A stretch of DNA of 6,084 nucleotides, taken from positions 1 to 6,084 of the forward strand of contig JASEIE010000241.1 in the NCBI GenBank assembly GCA_030024065.1, written 5' to 3'. A program made the translations under genes and the position numbers. This DNA comes from Thermodesulfobacteriota bacterium. GTDB taxonomy: Bacteria; Desulfobacterota; BSN033; UBA1163. Below are positions 1 through 5,922 of this stretch, piece by piece. Each line of letters begins with the position of its first letter. Within the stretch, counting starts at the first letter, position 1. The notes under the pieces are model-generated. The model was not told where the DNA came from. It did no database searches and saw only the letters and a program-made list of their open reading frames with translations.

Positions 1-1
1 C

Positions 2-139
2 CTCCATGGGAAAGGTTCGAGACATTCAAAAGCCGAATGGGAGGCGACATCCCGGCCAACAGCAAATGAATTTCTCTGCCGGGGCAAGCTGTGGCTTCAA
101 GAACGGACACCAGAACAATTGAAAGGTGAGGAGAATTAA
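2..139 (+). CDS. C-terminal end of an unidentified protein (partial)
   Basis: This frame is open from the left edge of the window for 45 codons and ends in TAA at 137-139. The last A of the stop is the first base of the next gene's ATG (TAATG), an arrangement typical of translationally coupled genes. The visible tail is hydrophilic and ends in ERTPEQLKGEEN. It has no motif I recognise and I assign no function. The two other plus-strand frames are also partly open here: one ends in ...GDIPANSK at 67-69, the other runs to about base 122. The choice of frame therefore rests mainly on the stop/start overlap and is weak. Confidence 0.35.
   Translation, partial: LHGKGSRHSKAEWEATSRPTANEFLCRGKLWLQERTPEQLKGEEN
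128..133 (+). promoter_or_regulatory. Ribosome binding site of the ORF6N gene
   Basis: GAGGAG lies 5 nt before the ATG at 139. It supports that start over the out-of-frame ATG at 143, and it sits inside the last codons of the preceding frame. Confidence 0.6.
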
Positions 140-453
140 TGAATGATAAAATGTCAAAAGACAAATCCTTGATTCCTATTGAGCGCATTGAACGGTTGAT
201 ACTTCTGATTCGTGGTCACAAAGTTATGTTGGATTCCGATCTTGCGGAACTCTATGGCGTGACAACCAAAAGACTGAATGAACAGGTAAGGCGTAATCTT
301 TCTAGATTTCCGGAAGATTTCATGTTTCAATTGACAGAGTCAGAGACTCACCTTTTGAGGTCGCAATTTGCGACCTCAAAGGGGGGGCGAGGAGGGCCAC
401 AAGAGTTAATTATTAGATCACATCAATACCTTATTACGAAGGCCAGACCCTAA
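139..453 (+). pseudogene. Truncated ORF6N-domain DNA-binding protein
   Basis: The first ~85 residues match the N-terminal half of the ORF6N domain, a KilA-N-related module found in phage and mobile-element proteins and presumed to bind DNA. The recognisable core runs from IPIERIERLILLIRGHKVM (about residues 12-30) through DLAELYGVTTKRLNEQVRRN and FPEDFMFQLT to LRSQFATSKGGRGG. In intact family members the last block is normally followed by R-Y-L-P-x-x-F-T-E-Q-G-V-A-M-L and a further helical region. Here it changes abruptly to PQELIIRSHQYLITKARP and stops at 104 residues, so the second half of the domain and the C-terminal region are missing. The break is a junction rather than a simple frameshift, because I see no continuation in the other frames downstream. 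The gene is probably dead, or it makes a short fragment. The domain call is firm; the loss of function is inferred. Confidence 0.75.
354..380. repeat. 27-bp palindrome inside the ORF6N gene
   Basis: Bases 354-366 and 368-380 are perfect reverse complements (13 bp) around a single T at 367, with core GAGGTCGCAA / TTGCGACCTC. The palindrome encodes the LRSQFATSK block, so part of it may simply be coding sequence, but the perfect 13-bp symmetry goes beyond what the protein needs. It lies about 20 bases before the point where homology to ORF6N is lost. Confidence 0.7.
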
Positions 454-515
454 GTTTCCACAAGAGCGTCAATGAAGCGACAAATGCGTCATCGCAAGAC
501 CTGACCCCCATTCCT
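438..515. repeat. Possible repeat-element scar with two copies of a CCAGACCC / CCTGACCCC-type motif
   Basis: GAAGGCCAGACCCTAAG (438-454) and GCAAGACCTGACCCCCATTCC (494-514) are related motifs about 45 bases apart, just past the point where the ORF6N gene is broken. From memory, short motifs of the form AAGACCTGACCCC recur near ends of REP-associated (Y1 tyrosine) transposase elements in related bacteria. No transposase is present. The assignment is from recollection and could not be searched. Bases 454-582 otherwise hold no gene that I can support. Confidence 0.25.
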
Positions 516-582
516 TACAATGAAGAACCATTTAAGACGGCGCCCCATTAAATATTGAAAGACCTTCTTTAGTTCATTAAGC

Positions 583-1271
583 TTACTTTCTCGGATATCC
601 CACTGATTGACAGAGAGTGATGTACTGATCCCTCCGGAGATTCAGCTTCTTCTCCAAAGCCGCCTTCTCAAACCACGCTCGCACAACCGTTGCCAACCCT
701 TCAGATGCGCAATAAAGATACACATTCTGGCTGATGAAACCTGTATGGGCGAATGAATGATAAATTGCTGTTTCTTTGGAATGTTTACTGAGATCGGCCA
801 CATAAATAAGATTGACAGAGGCGTCATCCAAGGGTACGGAAGCAAGGGTACGGAAGGCGTCTGGCGACCTGAGATACTGCGAACATCTTCTGCCAGAACT
901 GGAGTCAGCATATTTGATCTAGAATTGTAGACGTATACCCCCTCCTCGGTCGCAACAAAGATATCGATGCTTTGTCGATTCCCTGCGGTGGGTGCGGTAC
1001 GCTTTCCCGACTCAGGACGATTGATGCCGAAAGCCGCCCAGAGTAAGGTGGAGAGGATTTGCAAGGGGATTTTGTCAGTAGTGTAGGCTCGCCAGGTCTT
1101 CCTATCCTTCAATGCCTGCATGAGAGGTTTACCACCTTCGGTCTGGGGTGTTGGCAGTTCGATTGGCTTGAGTTCCCGCGCCATTGTTATTGAAGAGCCA
1201 CTTGCCATGAATAGAACACCTGTTGCTGCCGACGATTTAAGAAAGTCCCTTCGACTAATGTCTTTAGACAT
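583..1271 (-). pseudogene. Tat-exported SagB/ThcOx-type nitroreductase family protein, frameshifted
   Basis: The family consists of FMN-dependent oxidoreductases; the substrate here is unknown. The N-terminus SRRDFLK (residues 6-12) followed by a hydrophobic stretch to about residue 30 (TMA) is a twin-arginine signal, so the protein would be exported folded, with its cofactor. Family blocks are PLMQALKDRKTWRAY (49-63), LLWAAFGINRPESGKRTAP (76-94), DIFVATEEGVYVY (103-115) and GFISQNVYLYCASEGLATVV (173-192), ending SVGYPRK. The reading frame breaks after about residue 143 at a 14-bp tandem duplication (829-856). Removing one copy gives ...GRQTPSVPLDDASVNLIYVAD... and one continuous 224-residue protein. 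As it stands, the frame would give a 209-residue product ending at 642 with a nonsense tail that lacks the FMN-domain C-terminus. I chose the ATG at 1271 because AGGAGG (1285-1280) lies 8 nt upstream; the GTG at 1280 overlaps that site and the ATG at 1277 is too close. Confidence 0.85.
829..856. repeat. Perfect 14-bp tandem duplication that breaks the nitroreductase gene
   Basis: CAAGGGTACGGAAG occurs at 829-842 and again at 843-856 without mismatch. Fourteen is not a multiple of three, so the second copy shifts the frame. Deleting either copy restores homologous sequence on both sides and makes the gene length divisible by three. Confidence 0.95.
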
Positions 1272-1279
1272 AAACATCA

Positions 1280-1285
1280 CCTCCT
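1280..1285 (-). promoter_or_regulatory. Ribosome binding site of the nitroreductase gene
   Basis: AGGAGG on the minus strand lies 8 nt before the ATG at 1271 and decides the start among GTG 1280, ATG 1277 and ATG 1271. Confidence 0.75.
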
Positions 1286-1299
1286 TTCATTGAAATAAG

Positions 1300-1324
1300 T
1301 GGGTTTCACGAAATTCGTAACCCA
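1300..1324. promoter_or_regulatory. Imperfect dyad upstream of the nitroreductase gene (possible operator)
   Basis: TGGGTT (1300-1305) pairs with AACCCA (1319-1324), and ACGAA (1308-1312) with TTCGT (1314-1318). The centre is one base and there is a 2-nt bulge (TC, 1306-1307) on one side. The dyad ends about 15 nt before the ribosome binding site, where a repressor site or a leader hairpin could lie. I see no convincing -10/-35 pair next to it, so the role is a guess. Confidence 0.35.
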
Positions 1325-1484
1325 TTGATTCAATTAACTTATTCGACCTAAAATTTTTTGACTTGCCCTCCAATAAAAATTCCCATTTGTTTACAATTAC
1401 TTACACAACCACAGCCACTTCAATCAGCCTATTTTTAGCCTCTTTCAAAAGGAGTGGAGGGCAATTTTTTTTCTCCCTTACTTC

Positions 1485-1507
1485 CCCTCTCCCCAATGGG
1501 GAGAGGG
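1485..1507. repeat. 11-bp hairpin repeat CCCTCTCCCC / GGGGAGAGGG
   Basis: Bases 1485-1495 and 1497-1507 are perfect reverse complements around one base, so an RNA would form a shorter stem with a small loop. Neither strand has a T-run directly after the stem, so it is not a standard intrinsic terminator. The sequence resembles widespread intergenic CT-rich hairpin repeats. It may still act as a boundary or mRNA 3'-end stabiliser for the decarboxylase-like gene. Confidence 0.6.
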
Positions 1508-1645
1508 AAAATTTAAAAATTTATTTTGTGAAGCCCTATTGAAATACCCGTCCCCGATTCATTTAAAAATTATGTTTGGTTTTAAAACAAAGCTCCCCCC
1601 TTAAATTGTCAACGATTCATCCTTTCCTTTTTCTATCTCTTGTTT

Positions 1646-2473
1646 CTATTCCTCTTTGTACGGTATCTTATATCTAACCTTCTGTTTTAACCAATAACCT
1701 GTAATGAATTTTCCTATCCCCAGGCGGTAGAGATAATTCTTAGGGTCTTTTGGATATTCAATGGAGCAGTCTCCAAACTCAATCTTCCAGATTTTTGGAG
1801 CGACTTTCTCACATTCATAGATCTTGTGTTTAACTCCACCTCCACCGACTATACCACGGTCGATCACCTTCCCACCAAACCTACGATCTATCGTTAGAAC
1901 CGGTATAGGCGAAACAAAATCTAAGAATCTCTTTTCATCAGGAGTTAGTTTCGCCTTTTTTAGTTCTAAAGTTAGCTTTAAAGTTGGCGTTTTACCATCT
2001 CGGGCATAAGAAATCCCGACGTATTTATTCGCATAACTTTCAAATGTCACCTTTCTCAGAACTTTGGGAAAGCCTCCAATCCTACCCCATAAGGCCTCTT
2101 CGCTTGTAACCGACAACCCGAGGAAATGCCAAGCCAGGATCTCTTCTCCGCTCTTGGGTTTCTTGAACTTGACGAGTATTGCGACAACTGCCTCAAGATA
2201 GGGTGGTGCAGACTCCATCTTGTAAAAATCACTTATTATCACCCTGCACAGAGGTTTTTCAGGCATGCTGAAGATACTTGGAATCAGCTTTTTATACTCA
2301 TCGATATCGGTGACCTCAAAAAAGGCTATGATTGATTCTTGTTCCAGAAAAATATGCTCAATACGAGGCACGCGTGGGCGCAGGAGGATTTCTTCTTCCT
2401 CTACCTCCAATGTGTATCCATGAAAAGGAAATAAGAGAATTAAGATCAAAGTTATTTTGGCAAATTTCTTCAT
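1646..2473 (-). CDS. Exported acetoacetate decarboxylase superfamily protein
   Basis: The 275-residue protein starts with a Sec-type signal (KK, then a hydrophobic run to about residue 20, GYT). The rest resembles the acetoacetate decarboxylase superfamily, whose members form a Schiff base between an active-site lysine and a keto substrate. Visible matches are APPYLEAVVAI (89-99, Glu94 in the Y-x-E position), ALWGRIGGFPKVL (127-139) and a C-terminal part shaped like SPIPVLTIDRRFGGKVIDRGI (188-208). Lys137 in FPK is the likely Schiff-base lysine. The neighbouring lysine of classical decarboxylases, which lowers its pKa, is Val138 here, so the reaction may not be decarboxylation. Classical enzymes are cytoplasmic; the signal peptide is unusual. 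I chose the ATG at 2473 because AAAGGAG (2486-2480) lies 6 nt before it and the signal peptide begins there; an upstream in-frame start at 2494 has no such site. It follows the hydrolase by 69 nt, probably in the same transcript. The family call is from motifs only. Confidence 0.6.
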   Translation of the reverse strand: MKKFAKITLILILLFPFHGYTLEVEEEEILLRPRVPRIEHIFLEQESIIAFFEVTDIDEYKKLIPSIFSMPEKPLCRVIISDFYKMESAPPYLEAVVAILVKFKKPKSGEEILAWHFLGLSVTSEEALWGRIGGFPKVLRKVTFESYANKYVGISYARDGKTPTLKLTLELKKAKLTPDEKRFLDFVSPIPVLTIDRRFGGKVIDRGIVGGGGVKHKIYECEKVAPKIWKIEFGDCSIEYPKDPKNYLYRLGIGKFITGYWLKQKVRYKIPYKEE

Positions 2474-2479
2474 GGCAGA

Positions 2480-2486
2480 CTCCTTT
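2480..2486 (-). promoter_or_regulatory. Ribosome binding site of the decarboxylase-like gene
   Basis: AAAGGAG on the minus strand lies 6 nt before the ATG at 2473. It selects this start over the in-frame ATG at 2494, which would add seven residues in front of the signal peptide. Confidence 0.75.
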
Positions 2487-2542
2487 ATAATCAAAATCTA
2501 AAAGTTGACACCTGCCTTTGTGTTTTGTGACAGGAGGCGTCC

Positions 2543-3481
2543 CTACTTTTTCTTGAGATGTTCGTCGTACCAGTCGATGGCCAGCTTAATGGCTTGCGTG
2601 CGGCCTTTGCTGTAAATCTCAAAGTGAGTAATTCCAGGAATGACCACATATTTGGCAGGAACTTTCTTTTTAATAGTGTCATATAAATATCGGCCATTTT
2701 CACTAATCTTAATAAGCTCTTCATTTTCGACGTCGATAATAAGGACAGGGATTTTTAAACGATTGGCGAAATCAATAGGATGATTGTCCATCATCCTCGA
2801 TAAATAGGGTGTACCTCTAAGACGAGGATTTTTGTCAACGCCTTGAGGAACTGGATCGATCTCTCCCCGTGCACGCTGGATTGCTTGTTTATATGCACTT
2901 TCTTTCGGAACCCAGCGGCGATGCAGCGAAGCGACCTGACTGACAATGCATTTCACGCGGTTATCATGTGCAGCCACATAGACGACATGTCCACCTCCAA
3001 AACTTGTCCCCCAAAGACCAATTCGTTCAGGGTCCACCATGGGTTCACCGCTCATAAAGTGAATGCAGTTGATAATGTCCTCGGTCTGGTCTTTTGGATC
3101 CACCAGTTCCCGAATAGCCTGGGCACGAACTGTGACCTCTCCTTTTTCGTCAGGCTTTGGCATCTCCCCTATGATGACGAGGCGACTATCACTGTCACCC
3201 CACCCCCGATAGTCGAAGGTTAAGACCGCATAGCCTGCTCTGGCAAAAACAGGGGCATAGTCTCTATTGAGTTGGGATCTTAAACCGCCCCAACCGTGGC
3301 AGAAGATGATAGCCGGTAATTTTTCTCCTGCTTTCGATCCCTTGGGATAGAAGAGATCTCCTGAAAGCCTTGTCCCATCGCTCCAGATGTTCACAGGCCG
3401 TGATTCGAATGCGTTGGTTTGATGAATCAGAAGAAATAGAATCAGTCCGACGATCATTGCAAGGATGGAAGATTTTTTCAT
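2543..3481 (-). CDS. Exported alpha/beta hydrolase (dienelactone hydrolase / S15-like)
   Basis: The 312-residue protein has a signal peptide or N-terminal anchor (KKSS, hydrophobic 6-19, possible cleavage after TNA at 24). A complete alpha/beta-hydrolase fold follows: a strand and oxyanion loop IIFCHGWGG (58-66), FDYRGWGDS (89-97), the nucleophile elbow GTSFGG with Ser160, and GITHFEIY with His286. The acid is expected in the loop after PVLIID (245-250); by alignment it is Glu254 (NEEL) rather than the usual Asp, with Asp250 as an alternative. Members cleave esters, lactones or amide bonds; the substrate is unknown. Residues 101-130 and 190-230 probably form an insertion over the active site. 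GGGAGGGG (3495-3488) lies 6 nt before the ATG at 3481 and directly touches the alternative ATG at 3487, so 3481 is preferred. The gene starts 2 nt after the stop of the 115-residue gene, so the two are co-transcribed and probably coupled. Confidence 0.85.
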   Translation of the reverse strand: MKKSSILAMIVGLILFLLIHQTNAFESRPVNIWSDGTRLSGDLFYPKGSKAGEKLPAIIFCHGWGGLRSQLNRDYAPVFARAGYAVLTFDYRGWGDSDSRLVIIGEMPKPDEKGEVTVRAQAIRELVDPKDQTEDIINCIHFMSGEPMVDPERIGLWGTSFGGGHVVYVAAHDNRVKCIVSQVASLHRRWVPKESAYKQAIQRARGEIDPVPQGVDKNPRLRGTPYLSRMMDNHPIDFANRLKIPVLIIDVENEELIKISENGRYLYDTIKKKVPAKYVVIPGITHFEIYSKGRTQAIKLAIDWYDEHLKKK

Positions 3482-3483
3482 GT

Positions 3484-3831
3484 TCATCCCCTCCCAACCA
3501 GTTTCTGGCACTGGTTCAGCCTCTCCTCCATCAACTTTTTTATGCGAAGTGATATATTTTGGTCACTTTTCCCCTTCCCGATCGCCTCAGCTATCTGTTC
3601 TGCCAACTCCTGATCGTCCATTGTTTTTCTTACCCATGTCTTCAATTCACTAAAATCCAGGCGAGGATGTGGATCGTTTAGAAGGGAGACCACTTCTTTG
3701 AAACTATACATGGTTATAGGATTTGGCCCTGAACGCTCTCGAAGGCTAAAACCTGCAAGGCGGTCTTCAAAACCCACCTCAGTTAGAATCCTCTTGGCCA
3801 ATTCTCGGGAAGGCTCTCTTAATTTTCCCAT
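3484..3831 (-). CDS. Small cytoplasmic protein of unknown function, downstream of the AOR
   Basis: I do not recognise this 115-residue protein. It is charged and mostly helical in appearance, with no signal peptide or membrane segment. It has one cysteine (108), so it is not an iron-sulfur partner. Two parts can be seen: an N-terminal half with LREPSRELAKRILTEVGF and a loop SGPNPITMYSFKEVVSLL, and a C-terminal helical region (about 58-110) rich in Glu, Lys and Gln that may form a coiled coil or helical bundle. The ATG at 3831 follows the AOR stop (3839-3837) by 5 nt and has a weak AAGAAG upstream. The frame stays open upstream to 3939, but that part lies inside the AOR gene. Its last codons overlap the hydrolase ribosome binding site. 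The tight spacing suggests it acts with the AOR, for example as a subunit, a maturation factor or a regulator; that is inference. Confidence 0.75.
   Translation of the reverse strand: MGKLREPSRELAKRILTEVGFEDRLAGFSLRERSGPNPITMYSFKEVVSLLNDPHPRLDFSELKTWVRKTMDDQELAEQIAEAIGKGKSDQNISLRIKKLMEERLNQCQKLVGRG
3488..3495 (-). promoter_or_regulatory. Ribosome binding site of the hydrolase gene
   Basis: GGGAGGGG on the minus strand is 6 nt from the ATG at 3481 and inside the last codons of the preceding gene. This makes an in-frame start further upstream unlikely. Confidence 0.7.
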
Positions 3832-3836
3832 ACTTC

Positions 3837-5897
3837 TTAAGCCCCTAATTTTCCTCTTTTCTGGAGTTCGTCTGCAGCAAACTTGAGACCCAGCGAATCT
3901 AAAGTCCTTCTCTTCGGCCACCCTGACCGGGCATCCCACCCTTCAAGGTTGTAGAATCTGGTCTTGAATTCCTCGAACCTGGCTTTATCCAAACACCTTC
4001 CGTTCACACGAATATAGTCCCACTTGCCCTTTTCCCTTCCGGGCAAATAATACATGGCAAAACTCCCAGAACCTCCGAATGGCACATTATAAATGTAGTC
4101 GGAGAAATGGACCATATCTCTGTGTCTGCCCTGAAGGGTCCAGATGGCATTGTCAAGATTCCATATCTTTCTCCCCAATTCCATCCCGTCGAGGAAACTG
4201 AATTTCTTACCGGTTACTGCATTAAAGAACCTTGGTTCTCCCTCTCCGGTAAGTCCTCGGTAACCCAGTATTCTTGTATTAAAGAAGTCAGGCCATCTTT
4301 GATCACAGTACAAGACCGATTCTTTCCAGAATCTTGTGTAGTGCCTGTGCCAAGCTACAAGCTTGGCCATATGTTCTGAATAGATGTTATCCGTGCTAAA
4401 GTCCAGCATTAAAGGATCGTTTTCATAGGGGATCAGTTTCTCCGCAATAATCTTAACAACCTGCTCTGCTGGAGGTTGTGGTGTTTTTCCAGCCCAAATC
4501 GCACCACTTGGCCGCCAGAACAAAAAATTAAAGTCGTGCTCGTTGATATCCCGATCCCCTAAAATAGATCCGTAGCCCCATTCAACCTCAGCCCTGGGAT
4601 CATAGCTATGCTCAGGAAGACCCCAATAGGAATAGTAAAGGATGCCGGTCTTTATGTCTTCTTCTAACCTGCCCCATCTTTTGGCTGCCCTTACGAACCC
4701 TTCCGCGAAATCATCGCCAACCCCCCTCCTATAGGCAATCATCTTTAGAAATTGGTCAACAAATTCGGTCTCTCCTAACTTCCTAAAATCAAGGTCACAT
4801 TCAATCTTTTTGCCACGACCAAGAAGGCCCATCCTCTCTAAAGCCCTGATATAACCGAGACCTCTTAATGCTTCATAGGCATTGATGCCGTATTTTTGAA
4901 GTAAGTCTGCTGCAATATAGGCAGCAGATGTTTGCTTGCCCCCATGTTTGGTTTTGTCCCAGTAGGCGTAAAAAACTGTTTCAACGCAAGTCGATTCGTT
5001 TCCATAACCCGTATCTGTTCTTTCCTTGCAACCTATATGGCAACCTATGCAGGAATTAAGTCTTGCCTTCTCTTGCTTGTCCCAAAAAAGGTTCTGAGGT
5101 CTTCTCCGGCCAAAGCGGGCAAACCAGGATGCATCAAGGTTGTTAAGATCCGTAGAATATTTTTTCTGAGCCCATAGTCTTGCATCCATCAAACCCTTAG
5201 GATCCGCAATCTTAATACTACCTGTACCGATGACACTGATAGCCTTCAGATTTTTAGAACCCCAGATTCCACCAAATCCTCCTTGCCCTGCTGAATTTCC
5301 AGCATCGTGGATGAGGCAGGCAGTAACGCTGAGATTTTCTCCCGCAGGGCCGATGGTCAGCACAGCAGGCCGCTGAGTGGTTCTTCCTTCTGGACCTAAA
5401 TCCACCCAGTTACCATATCCACGTCCACTGACTTCTCGCCATATCTCTTCCTGTGTTTTCCAGGTATCCAGGCCCCATAAAGGACGAGCATCCTTGATCT
5501 TTACATCCTCGTTTCTAATATCAACCCAGACCGGTTTATCTGCTTTTCCTTCAATGACGATTCCATCCCAGCCTGCATACTTCAACATTGGGGCAAATCT
5601 TCCCCCGAAGTTGCTCCTTGTAAACCATCCAATTGGATAAGACTGGATACCAATCCCCTGAACTTCTGTCCTGCCAGAGGCACCAGGAGCTAAAGTGCCA
5701 GATAGGGGAGAGGTCATAATCGTTATTATATTCCTGGGATCAAATCCCTTGATCGTCTTATCCTTTACGAGGTCCCAGAAAATGGCAGAACCCATCCCAT
5801 GACCACCAACCCATTGCTCATAGTCCTTGGTGTCAATGGTGGAGATTTTTCTATCGGTTAAATTGATTCTCAAGATTTTTCCAGCATATCCGTTCAT
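3837..5897 (-). CDS. Tungsten-dependent aldehyde:ferredoxin oxidoreductase family protein (AOR, possibly BamB-like)
   Basis: AOR-family enzymes carry a tungsten bis-pyranopterin and one [4Fe-4S] cluster. They oxidise aldehydes with ferredoxin or, in the BamB branch, belong to the benzoyl-CoA reductase complex. The 686-residue protein is somewhat longer than classical AORs (about 600). The N-terminal domain starts MNGYAGKILRINLT and has the pterin-binding block TRSNFGGRFAPMLKYAG (93-109) followed by DGIVIEGKA. Further blocks are GPAGEN (183-188) and GQGGFGGIWGSKNLKAI (204-220). Cluster ligands are Cys283, Cys286 and Cys290 (C-x2-C-x3-C), with Cys531 in LYCDQRWP as the likely fourth. GYGSILGDRDINEHDF (441-456) lies in the catalytic half, and the end FYNLEGWDARSGWP...LDSLGL (648-671) is the family C-terminus. 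It has no signal peptide, so it is cytoplasmic. AAGGTGA (5910-5904) lies 6 nt before the ATG. The gene heads an operon with the small protein and the hydrolase. No ferredoxin or BamC-type partner lies nearby, so I cannot choose between the subfamilies. Confidence 0.92.
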   Translation of the reverse strand: MNGYAGKILRINLTDRKISTIDTKDYEQWVGGHGMGSAIFWDLVKDKTIKGFDPRNIITIMTSPLSGTLAPGASGRTEVQGIGIQSYPIGWFTRSNFGGRFAPMLKYAGWDGIVIEGKADKPVWVDIRNEDVKIKDARPLWGLDTWKTQEEIWREVSGRGYGNWVDLGPEGRTTQRPAVLTIGPAGENLSVTACLIHDAGNSAGQGGFGGIWGSKNLKAISVIGTGSIKIADPKGLMDARLWAQKKYSTDLNNLDASWFARFGRRRPQNLFWDKQEKARLNSCIGCHIGCKERTDTGYGNESTCVETVFYAYWDKTKHGGKQTSAAYIAADLLQKYGINAYEALRGLGYIRALERMGLLGRGKKIECDLDFRKLGETEFVDQFLKMIAYRRGVGDDFAEGFVRAAKRWGRLEEDIKTGILYYSYWGLPEHSYDPRAEVEWGYGSILGDRDINEHDFNFLFWRPSGAIWAGKTPQPPAEQVVKIIAEKLIPYENDPLMLDFSTDNIYSEHMAKLVAWHRHYTRFWKESVLYCDQRWPDFFNTRILGYRGLTGEGEPRFFNAVTGKKFSFLDGMELGRKIWNLDNAIWTLQGRHRDMVHFSDYIYNVPFGGSGSFAMYYLPGREKGKWDYIRVNGRCLDKARFEEFKTRFYNLEGWDARSGWPKRRTLDSLGLKFAADELQKRGKLGA

Positions 5898-5903
5898 TTG
5901 TTG

Positions 5904-5910
5904 TCACCTT
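5904..5910 (-). promoter_or_regulatory. Ribosome binding site of the AOR gene
   Basis: AAGGTGA on the minus strand lies 6 nt before the ATG at 5897. It begins only about 12 nt after the end of the leader dyad (5923), so folding of that repeat could influence access to it. Confidence 0.65.
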
Positions 5911-5922
5911 GCGATAGATTGA

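Larger units (their letters stand above)
1286..1645. other. Repeat-rich, AT-rich intergenic region with no gene seen
   Basis: This stretch lies between the stop of the decarboxylase-like gene and the nitroreductase gene, both on the minus strand. It contains the dyad at 1300-1324, an 11-bp hairpin at 1485-1507 and a 10-bp inverted pair, TTGCCCTCCA (1363-1372) and TGGAGGGCAA (1455-1464). It also has repeated ATTTAAAAATT stretches (1511-1521 and 1561-1571). A perfect TTGACA lies on the minus strand at 1612-1607, but the nearest -10-like sequence is poor, so I do not call a promoter. I found no open frame with a plausible start, no tRNA, and no stem followed by a T-run that would be a clear terminator. 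Confidence 0.6.

Noticed and set aside
583..831. A separate 82-residue gene starting MDDASVNLIYV
   Set aside because: It is the displaced 3' part of the nitroreductase; removing one copy of the 14-bp repeat joins it in frame to the 5' part.
1461..1507. Intrinsic terminator at the T-run and CT-rich hairpin
   Set aside because: The T-run (1465-1472) precedes the stem on the plus strand and reads as A on the minus strand, so the order is wrong for termination in either direction.
1582..1612. Minus-strand promoter with TTGACA at 1612-1607
   Set aside because: The -35 is perfect, but the best -10-like sequence is poor and badly spaced, and it would leave a leader of about 300 nt.
1824..2335. Plus-strand open frames across the decarboxylase-like gene
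   Set aside because: They are antisense to a gene with signal peptide, ribosome binding site and family motifs, and show none of their own.
2843..3223. 126-codon plus-strand open frame across the hydrolase
   Set aside because: It is antisense to a hydrolase with an intact Ser/His motif set and looks like a shadow frame with unusual composition.
3832..3939. Upstream extension of the 115-residue protein to an ATG at 3939
   Set aside because: The extra 36 codons lie wholly inside the AOR coding region, and the ATG at 3831 sits right after the AOR stop.
4107..5640. Plus-strand open frames across the AOR gene (4107-4379, 4932-5177, 5377-5640)
   Set aside because: They oppose a well-supported AOR gene, have no recognisable protein features and no ribosome binding site that stands out.
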